Shown here: positions 1 to 4,937 of the stretch, one piece after another | Layout: each line of letters begins with the position of its first letter | How positions within the stretch are numbered: the first letter of the stretch is position 1 | DNA from: Bacillota bacterium | GTDB lineage: Bacteria > Bacillota_A > Clostridia > DSM-8532 | DNA length: 9,769 nucleotides | Direction of reading: 5' to 3' | NCBI GenBank assembly: GCA_023424865.1 | Contig: JAFADM010000015.1 | Span: 1 to 9,769, forward strand | The notes under the pieces: generated by a model | Database searches by the model: none | What the model saw: only the letters and a program-made list of their open reading frames with translations | What the model was told of the DNA's origin: nothing | Program-made: the position numbers and the translations under genes

Positions 1-182
1 AAATAAACCGGCATACCCAAAAAAGTAAAAAGGTAGTAGGCCACGTAGGCGCCGATCATGATGAGCTCACCGTGGGCCAGATTCACCACCTGCATATGAC
101 CGAAAATAATAACAAGGCCCAGGGCCATCATCAGGTACAGGGCCGATGCGTTGAGTCCGTTAAAAAGCTGTGCGAGTAACAT
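1..182 (-). CDS. UrtB/LivH-type ABC transporter permease, N-terminal fragment
   Basis: Partial gene: the first 60 codons, read leftwards and cut by the window edge. It begins at the ATG at 182, preceded by an AAGGGG ribosome binding site about 8 bases upstream. The fragment opens with a hydrophobic helix (about residues 10-30, GLNASALYLMMALGLVIIFG) followed by QVVNLAHGELIMIGAYVAY. The N-x-AHGE-x-x-x-x-GAY motif is typical of the LivH/UrtB branch of membrane permeases (BPD_transp_2 family), which form the inner-membrane channel of branched-chain amino acid, urea and short-chain amide importers. It lies 186 bases downstream of a UrtA-like binding protein gene in the same direction, so the two surely belong to one transporter; the second permease and the ATPases would lie beyond the left edge. 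The family assignment is secure. The substrate cannot be told from this fragment. Confidence 0.88.
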   Translation of the reverse strand, partial: MLLAQLFNGLNASALYLMMALGLVIIFGHMQVVNLAHGELIMIGAYVAYYLFTFLGMPVY

Positions 183-230
183 AGGTAAATCCCCTTCGTG
201 TGATAACCCTTCTAATCAGGGAAAACCGCA

Positions 231-269
231 GGCACCGCCAGGCCTCCTTGGTAAGAGGTTGGCGGCGCC
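231..269 (-). other. stem-loop between binding-protein and permease genes
   Basis: Inverted repeat with arms 231-240 and 260-269 (GGCACCGCCA / TGGCGGCGCC, ten pairs with one G-U), and a further short inner stem (CCTC / GAGG). It lies in the 186-base gap between the lipoprotein and permease genes. No T-run follows it on the minus strand, so it is not a normal intrinsic terminator. Stems at this place in ABC operons often protect the upstream message or lower downstream expression; that role is inferred here. Confidence 0.5.
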
Positions 270-294
270 AACGCTTTTAAAACTTCGGTGTATG

Positions 295-324
295 CCCTTT
301 TTATAGAATTAATCTTAAAAAGGG
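295..324 (-). other. AT-rich stem-loop after binding-protein gene
   Basis: Arms 295-303 (CCCTTTTTA) and 316-324 (TAAAAAGGG) form nine pairs around a 12-base loop, starting 45 bases after the stop codon of the binding-protein gene. There is no following T-run in the minus direction. It may stabilise the 3' end of the binding-protein message, but this is a weak, AT-rich stem and could be incidental. Confidence 0.3.
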
Positions 325-368
325 TGTCGTGGTGTTATTAAAGAATCGTCCCATTAAGCGGGGCATGA

Positions 369-1547
369 TTAAGGAGCCGGATTGGGAGCAATAAGGTCGG
401 CGGATTCGTATACGATTTCAAACACACCCTGGTCGTTAACCTTGCCGATGCGGGATTTAACCCATACATGCTGATTGGTGGTGTCAACGCTGATTTTACC
501 CTGGGGTGCGTCAAATTCCAGTCCGCCAAAGGCTTTAATAAGCTTGTCCGCAGAAGTGGCACCTGCTTTTTCAAGAGCCTGGGCCAAAAGGTATACGCTT
601 GTGTAGGAAGCTTCGGCAACAGCCGTTACCGCGGTTTCCTTGCCGTATTTGGACTCGTACTTGGAGATGAAATCCTTGTTGGCCGGGGTGTCGATGGAAT
701 TAAAATAGTTAACGGAGGTGTAATGGCCTGCCGCATTTTCGGCACCCAGGGCCTGAACCATGGACTCGTCGGTGATAAAGCTGGCAATGGGCATTTTTTC
801 AGGATCCAGGCCGTATTGCTTGTATTGCTTGTAGAAGGCTACGGCGCTGTCGCCGTTTAAGTTGCAGTAAATAACATCGGGATTGGCTTCCTTGATTTTT
901 GTGATAATGGAGGAGAAATCGGAATGTCCGTTAGGAACGTATTCCTCTCCTACCACCGTGCCGCCTGCGGCTTCAAGCCCGGTCTTGGCCTGGGAATTGA
1001 TGAGAGCTACGTATACCGTATCGGTGCCCATTAAGAAGAATTTGTCGCCTGCATTCTCCTTGAGCCAGGGAATGAAGGGATCGCCCTGCTGATTGGGGAC
1101 ACAGCCGGTGTAAATGAGGTTGGGAGAGGGCTTTTCTCCTTCATAGAAGGTAGGGTAGATAAGTACGGAGTTGTTCTGCTCCACCACGGGAGTCATGGCC
1201 AAACGGCTTGCGGAGGTGTAACCGCCGATGGTTGCCACAACCTGATCCTGCATGATAAGCTTTTTGATTTTTTCGGCTGCCTTGGCAGGATCCGAACCGT
1301 AATCCTCGTAAACAGGCACAAGCTTCTTGCCGTTGACGCCTCCGGCTTCATTCACCTCGTCGATGGCAAGCATGGCCGCATTGTACATGCTTTCCTCCGT
1401 GATAGCAAGGGCGCCGCTTTTGGAGAAGAGGATGCCAACCTTGATTTCATCGTTGGCGCCAGCCGCACCGCCACAGGCGGCGGCAGAAAATGCAAGACCC
1501 AGAGACATGGAAAGACAGAGCAGCTTTTTCAACATTTTTGACTTCAT
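369..1547 (-). CDS. UrtA/FmdD-type ABC transporter substrate-binding lipoprotein
   Basis: A 392-residue extracytoplasmic solute receptor of the Peripla_BP_5 family (urea, short-chain amide and branched-chain amino acid binders). The N-terminus is a lipoprotein signal: KK, a hydrophobic stretch, then SAAAC with the lipidated Cys at residue 25, followed by GGAAGA. The mature part has the UrtA-like opening KVGILFSKSGALAITE, then NAAGGV-like EVNEAGGVNGKKL, PTFYEGEKPSPNLIYTG, NGHSDFSSIITKIKEANPDV and NLNGDSAVAFYKQ, and near the end FDAPQGKISVDTTNQHVW. All of these closely follow the urea/amide receptors rather than LivJ. The ATG at 1547 is chosen because it begins directly at the signal peptide and has AAAGGA upstream (spacing about 12, rather long). 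An ATG at 1559 touches that site, and one at 1535 is also possible. It lies 71 bases after the cytosine-deaminase-like gene and ahead of the permease gene. The ligand could be urea, an amide or a nucleobase-like compound; the operon partner argues for the last, but this is inference. Confidence 0.88.
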   Translation of the reverse strand: MKSKMLKKLLCLSMSLGLAFSAAACGGAAGANDEIKVGILFSKSGALAITEESMYNAAMLAIDEVNEAGGVNGKKLVPVYEDYGSDPAKAAEKIKKLIMQDQVVATIGGYTSASRLAMTPVVEQNNSVLIYPTFYEGEKPSPNLIYTGCVPNQQGDPFIPWLKENAGDKFFLMGTDTVYVALINSQAKTGLEAAGGTVVGEEYVPNGHSDFSSIITKIKEANPDVIYCNLNGDSAVAFYKQYKQYGLDPEKMPIASFITDESMVQALGAENAAGHYTSVNYFNSIDTPANKDFISKYESKYGKETAVTAVAEASYTSVYLLAQALEKAGATSADKLIKAFGGLEFDAPQGKISVDTTNQHVWVKSRIGKVNDQGVFEIVYESADLIAPNPAP

Positions 1548-1574
1548 AATGGGTTCCATTCCTTTCATACTAAT

Positions 1575-1580
1575 ATTATA
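1575..1580 (-). promoter_or_regulatory. possible internal -10 element before binding-protein gene
   Basis: On the minus strand the 71-base gap after the deaminase gene holds a perfect TATAAT, about 28 bases before the chosen start codon. No good -35 hexamer is found 16-18 bases upstream (TATTCC at 17). It could give extra transcription of the binding protein, which ABC systems usually need in excess. The evidence is a single hexamer in an AT-rich gap. Confidence 0.25.
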
Positions 1581-1618
1581 AACCAACACAAACAACAGGA
1601 ATACCGGATTTAAGACCA

Positions 1619-2881
1619 TTACAGGGTATATTCCCAAACGGCCGGTTTTTTCGTAAACAGCACCCTGCCGTCACGATAGGAGTAAAGCACATCGCTTAAA
1701 AAACGCACCGCATCATAATCGTCAGCGGCGTCAAGCAAAATGAAGCGGGCGGGCTTGCCTTCGGCGATACCGTAATCCTTTTCAAGAGACAGGGCTTTGG
1801 CACTGTTTTCAGTGATAAAATCCAAGCTCCGCTGTATTTCGTTGTAGCCCATAATCTGGCATACATGAAGGCCCATATCCAGAATACGAAGAAGGTTTCC
1901 CGTTCCAATAGGGTACCAGGGATCGCATACGGAATCCTGTCCAAGAGCCACGATCATACCGCTTTCGGTAAGCTCCTTAACCCGGGTGATACCCCGGCGC
2001 TTGGGATAGGTATCCATACGCCCCTGCAGATGAATGCTTTCGGTCGGGCAGGAAACAAAGTTAATCTGTGATTTCTTTAACAGGTTAAAAAGCTTGTAGC
2101 AATAGGCGTTGTTGTAGGAATGCATGGCCGTGGTGTGGCTTGCCGTCACCCTGCTTCCAAGGCCGGTGGCATAGGCCAGATTGGCCAGCACCTCTAAAAA
2201 CCTGGACTGCTCGTCGTCGGTTTCATCACAGTGGACATCAATGAGGCGGTTGTATTTTTCAGCCAGCTCCACTATGAATTTAAGGGATTCCACACCCATA
2301 TCCCGGGTGTATTCATAGTGCGGGATAGCACCGATAACATCGGCCCCCCGGCGCAGGGCTTCCTCCATAAGCTCCTTTCCGTTGGGAAAGGAAAGAATGC
2401 CGTCCTGGGGAAAGGCCACGATCTGGATGTCTACAAGGTCCCTAAGCTCTTCTTTAAGCTCGGTAAGGGCATCCAGTGCCAAAAGGCTGGGGTCGGTAAC
2501 ATCCACGTGGGTACGCACGGCCTGAATGCCGTAGCCTGTTTGAAGGCGGATGACCTTTCGGGCATTGTCCTTGATGAGCTCTTTCGTTACTTTTACGGTG
2601 CTTTTTCGCTCAGCCCAGATTTGTATGCCCTCAAAAAGGGTGCCGCTCTGGTTAAAGCGGGGTTCCCCTGCCGTTAAAACCGCATCCAGGTGAATATGAG
2701 GCTCAATAAAGGGTTGGGTGATAAGCTTTCCCCTGGCATCCAGGATTTCTTCTCCGGATACGGAGGCCGGTGGGGCCTCGTACTTGTTTTTTTGAGGGAT
2801 AATAGACTTAAAGCGGCCATTTTCTATGACAAGATTATAAAGACCTTCTTTTTTTCTGAGTCTGCAATTTTGAACAATCAT
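1619..2881 (-). CDS. CodA-family cytosine deaminase, variant active site (possible 5-methylcytosine deaminase)
   Basis: A 420-residue cytosolic amidohydrolase of the cytosine deaminase family (cytosine + water to uracil + ammonia), nearly the length of E. coli CodA (427) and recognisably similar all along it. Metal and catalytic residues are present: His62 and His64 in EPHIHLD, Gln159 in AFPQDG, His217 and Glu220 in HCDETDDEQ, His249 in SHTTAMHSY, and Asp316. NQSGTLFEGI and HLQGRMDTYPKRRGITRVKE also match CodA. The odd point is GQDSVCDPWYP where CodA has GHDDVFDPWYP: the catalytic Asp313 is kept, His312 becomes Gln, and the substrate-discriminating Asp314 becomes Ser317. The ATG at 2881 is preferred: GGGAG lies about 8 bases upstream, and the protein then aligns with the CodA N-terminus. 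An upstream in-frame ATG at 2932 has no ribosome binding site. It is first in an operon with a UrtA-like receptor and UrtB-like permease. The family is certain. Cytosine, 5-methylcytosine or another amino-ring substrate remain open. Confidence 0.92.
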   Translation of the reverse strand: MIVQNCRLRKKEGLYNLVIENGRFKSIIPQKNKYEAPPASVSGEEILDARGKLITQPFIEPHIHLDAVLTAGEPRFNQSGTLFEGIQIWAERKSTVKVTKELIKDNARKVIRLQTGYGIQAVRTHVDVTDPSLLALDALTELKEELRDLVDIQIVAFPQDGILSFPNGKELMEEALRRGADVIGAIPHYEYTRDMGVESLKFIVELAEKYNRLIDVHCDETDDEQSRFLEVLANLAYATGLGSRVTASHTTAMHSYNNAYCYKLFNLLKKSQINFVSCPTESIHLQGRMDTYPKRRGITRVKELTESGMIVALGQDSVCDPWYPIGTGNLLRILDMGLHVCQIMGYNEIQRSLDFITENSAKALSLEKDYGIAEGKPARFILLDAADDYDAVRFLSDVLYSYRDGRVLFTKKPAVWEYTL

Positions 2882-2911
2882 CTGTTTTGCTCCCGTATTA
2901 TCTGTTTTGTA

Positions 2912-2929
2912 ACTGCCAATTGAGGCAGT
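2912..2929 (-). promoter_or_regulatory. stem-loop in codA-like leader (proximal)
   Basis: Perfect six-pair stem ACTGCC (2912-2917) / GGCAGT (2924-2929) with a six-base loop, about 30 bases before the preferred deaminase start at 2881. It covers the region where the longer, upstream ATG would have to initiate, which further disfavours that start. No T-run follows, so it is not a terminator. Confidence 0.4.
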
Positions 2930-2935
2930 CATTAC

Positions 2936-2975
2936 GCTAAAAGAAAGTCAGCTTCACGCCTCCAGGCTTTTTAGC
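2936..2975 (-). promoter_or_regulatory. stem-loop in codA-like leader (distal)
   Basis: Arms GCTAAAA (2936-2942) and TTTTAGC (2969-2975) form seven pairs. Inside lies a smaller GCC/GGC stem (2958-2960 with 2965-2967), which would give a branched fold. With the neighbouring stem at 2912-2929 it forms a structured leader of the deaminase operon. It does not match purine, guanidine, glycine, THF or ZTP riboswitch signatures that I could recall, so no class is assigned. Confidence 0.35.
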
Positions 2976-3093
2976 TCCATACATGAAAAAATGCCTTACG
3001 CGGGGACAGGCCCATCATCGCAAGACATCATTGTCAGGATTGTTTATTGTTTTCGAGTTTACCATAAACGAAGTGAGAATGCATCGTGTGGCA

Positions 3094-3130
3094 TGTACAA
3101 GTTCAGAGGCTTCCGGTTGTCATTTGTACA
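3094..3130. promoter_or_regulatory. paired TGTACA inverted repeat, possible operator
   Basis: TGTACAA (3094-3100) and TTGTACA (3124-3130) are perfect inverted copies. Their palindromic TGTACA cores are centred 31 bp apart, close to three helical turns, in the spacer between the divergent deaminase and acpS operons. This layout fits two dimer sites on one face of the DNA. No regulator gene is in the window, and chance cannot be excluded for a six-base palindrome. Confidence 0.3.
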
Positions 3131-3140
3131 CAAGGAGGCA

Positions 3141-3169
3141 TGGCCTTCCTTCAGGTTCTTTGTTATAGT
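3141..3169 (+). promoter_or_regulatory. candidate promoter for acpS-yhaO-yhaN
   Basis: An extended -10 element, TG-T-TATAGT (TG at 3161, hexamer 3164-3169), faces the acpS operon. The hexamer 17 bases upstream, TGGCCT (3141-3146), matches the -35 consensus poorly, as is common with extended -10 promoters. A start near 3176 would give a leader of about 98 bases. A short stem at 3132-3151 overlaps the -35 region. Confidence 0.4.
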
Positions 3170-3273
3170 AAAATGAGTTTGTTAACCTGGACTGCTTTGC
3201 TGCGTAATTTAAAATTGGAAAAGCGCTAAAGGGCAGAGCAAAACATATAGACAAGAAGCAAGGGAGAAGAGTC

Positions 3274-3756
3274 ATGGGTATTTTATGCGGCCTGGATTTG
3301 GTGGAAATCGCTAGAGTGGAAAGAGCAATGGATAGAAAGGGTGACGCCTTCAGACGCAAGGTGTATACCTCTTCTGAACAAGCCTATTGCGAGTCCAGGG
3401 GCAAGGCCCGGTATGCCAGCTATGCAGCCCGGTTTTCGGCCAAGGAGGCTTTATCCAAAGCACTTGGCACCGGCATTGCGGCAGGCGTGACCTTTCTTGA
3501 CATTGAGGTGGTGTCCGATGAAAGGGGAAAGCCCTCGCTAATCCTTCATGGACACACAAAAGAGGTTTTTGAAGCTTTAGGCGGGAAAAGTCTGGCCTTG
3601 AGCCTTACCCACTGCAGGGATTATGCAGGGGCACAGGTGGTTATTGAGACGGAAGGTGATTCTGAAAAACGGGTCAACGCATCGGATAAGGCGGATAGTC
3701 AGAAAACCGGTGAAGCCACTGTAAAAGAGGAGGCAGGCCATGACGAAAAGGCTTAA
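3274..3756 (+). CDS. acpS: holo-[acyl-carrier-protein] synthase with charged C-terminal tail
   Basis: Transfers the 4'-phosphopantetheine arm of coenzyme A to a serine of acyl carrier protein in the cytosol, giving active ACP for fatty acid synthesis. The AcpS fold is plain: GLDLVEIARVERA at residues 6-18, with the Mg-binding Asp at 8, then ARFSAKEALSKALGTG at about 52-67 holding the conserved Glu and Lys, DIEVV near 75, and LSLTHCRDYAGAQVV at about 109-123. The enzyme is normally 115-130 residues. Here 160, because about 35 residues rich in Glu, Lys, Asp and Ser follow the fold. The ATG at 3274 has AGGGAGA about 8 bases upstream. Its last 17 bases overlap the start of the yhaO-like gene, so the tail region also carries that gene's ribosome binding site. 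It heads the three-gene operon, and the tail is probably disordered and dispensable for catalysis (inference). Confidence 0.93.
   Translation: MGILCGLDLVEIARVERAMDRKGDAFRRKVYTSSEQAYCESRGKARYASYAARFSAKEALSKALGTGIAAGVTFLDIEVVSDERGKPSLILHGHTKEVFEALGGKSLALSLTHCRDYAGAQVVIETEGDSEKRVNASDKADSQKTGEATVKEEAGHDEKA
3726..3733 (+). promoter_or_regulatory. ribosome binding site inside acpS for yhaO
   Basis: AGAGGAGG, ending 6 bases before the ATG at 3740, lies within the acpS coding region. It fixes the start of the nuclease gene and shows that its translation is coupled to the end of acpS. Confidence 0.7.
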
Positions 3757-4936
3757 GCTTGTTCATACCGCAGATGTCCATCTGGACTGGCCCTTTGCGG
3801 AAGGTGGCCAGACCGGGTATTCACGGGGGCGGCGGGAAGACATTAAGGCAGCTTTCAGTGCCGTTATCCGCCGTGCTCTTATGGAAAAAGCGGATTTGCT
3901 TATCATAGCGGGGGATCTTTATGAGCATCACCACGCATCAGCCCAAACCATTGCCTGGCTTTCCCGGGAGCTTCATAAAGCAGGACTTCCTGTTTTTATT
4001 GTACCGGGGAACCACGACCCCTATGTGGCCAACGCCTGGTATGCTACCTGGGAATGGCCGGAAAATGTACATATTCTTCATAGCGGTAAACCTACTGTTA
4101 CACTGGACAGGCTTTCTGTTCAGGTTCATGGCATCGGCTTTCAGGCCTTTCGCCAGGAGGCGCCGGATCTCAGCTTGGTGCCGCCGCCCTCCCAGGGTTT
4201 TTTTAATATTCTGGTTCTTCACGGTACACTGGATATGACCTTTGGTCACCATCCCTATAATCCGGTTACTTCCACCCAGCTGGATGCCCTGGGTTATGAT
4301 TATTATGCTCTGGGGCATTTTCACAAGGAGGGAACGGGGTATGCCCTTAAAAGAGCCTTTAATCCTGGAAGCCCTGAGCCACTGGGCTTTGACGAGAAGG
4401 GGGAGCATGGAGCCTTTCTTGTGTCTATGGAAAAGGAGGGGCACGAAAGGGCTCGTATGGATATCAAATCCTTTTCCACTGCGGCTCGGCTTTATGCGGA
4501 GCGCAGTCTCGATCTGACAGGGACAGGCAGCGGGGAGGAAATACGGATGAAGCTTTTAGGCGTTCTGGAGGGCCTGAATCCCGACAGGGACCTTGTCCGT
4601 ATTCTTCTTAAGGGCTATTCGGAGGAACAGCCCAATATCTCCGAACTTACATCCTCTCTTGGAGACTGGCGTTATTTAAGGCTATTGGATCAAACTCGGA
4701 GAGGCTATGACCTTTCTTCCCTGTCAAAGGAAATGACTGCAAGGGGAGCCTTTGTCAGGGCAATGCTGGAAAGGCTTAATCAGGAGGCGGTGAGTACTAG
4801 GGCAACCGCAGGCCAGAGCAACCCGGAAAATTCTCCTTTCTCAGAGGAGCTTGTGGAAAAGGCGCTGCTTTTGGGCCTGGAAGCCCTGGAAACCGGCAAA
4901 ATAACGTCCCTCAGGGACAGAATGCAGGAGCTTTAA
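3740..4936 (+). CDS. yhaO: YhaO-like (SbcD/Mre11-type) metallophosphoesterase, DNA repair exonuclease
   Basis: A 398-residue calcineurin-like phosphoesterase, expected to act as the nuclease half of an Mre11-Rad50-like DNA processing complex in the cytosol. The metal-binding motifs appear in order: HTADVHLD (Asp12, His14), IAGDLYEHH (Asp59), VPGNHDPY (Asn91, His92), LHGTLD (His161) and LGHFHKE (His193, His195). FNPGSPEPLGFDE follows at about 207-219, as in YhaO/SbcD proteins. The C-terminal 170 residues are weakly conserved and helical, as expected of the part that docks on the ATPase. Length is close to B. subtilis YhaO (about 410). The start has a strong ribosome binding site. It overlaps acpS by 17 bp and ends one base before the yhaN-like ATG. 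B. subtilis yhaO is likewise paired with yhaN, with yhaM beside them; no yhaM is seen here. Confidence 0.9.
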   Translation: MTKRLKLVHTADVHLDWPFAEGGQTGYSRGRREDIKAAFSAVIRRALMEKADLLIIAGDLYEHHHASAQTIAWLSRELHKAGLPVFIVPGNHDPYVANAWYATWEWPENVHILHSGKPTVTLDRLSVQVHGIGFQAFRQEAPDLSLVPPPSQGFFNILVLHGTLDMTFGHHPYNPVTSTQLDALGYDYYALGHFHKEGTGYALKRAFNPGSPEPLGFDEKGEHGAFLVSMEKEGHERARMDIKSFSTAARLYAERSLDLTGTGSGEEIRMKLLGVLEGLNPDRDLVRILLKGYSEEQPNISELTSSLGDWRYLRLLDQTRRGYDLSSLSKEMTARGAFVRAMLERLNQEAVSTRATAGQSNPENSPFSEELVEKALLLGLEALETGKITSLRDRMQEL

Positions 4937-4937
4937 T

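Noticed and set aside
468..860. 130-codon plus-strand frame
   Set aside because: Antisense to the binding-protein gene; no recognisable features.
1548..1637. Longer N-terminus for the binding protein, up to 30 residues more
   Set aside because: It would put a second hydrophobic stretch before a complete lipoprotein signal, and overlap the deaminase gene end; no ribosome binding site there.
2231..2677. 148-codon plus-strand frame
   Set aside because: Lies wholly antisense to the well-supported deaminase gene, has no ribosome binding site and no family resemblance.
2882..2932. Upstream start (2932) for the deaminase
   Set aside because: No ribosome binding site; the region forms a perfect stem, and the extra 17 residues have no counterpart in CodA.
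2882..3130. Known riboswitch (purine, guanidine, glycine, THF, ZTP) upstream of the deaminase
   Set aside because: The conserved core sequences of these classes that I know are not present; only generic stems are seen.
3140..3229. Small frame of 29 codons after AAGGAGG upstream of acpS
   Set aside because: The ATG is only one base from the ribosome-binding-like sequence, both lie in a hairpin, and the start would be upstream of the best promoter candidate.
3938..4444. 168-codon minus-strand frame
   Set aside because: Antisense to the YhaO-like gene, whose metal motifs prove the other strand; composition is typical of a shadow frame.
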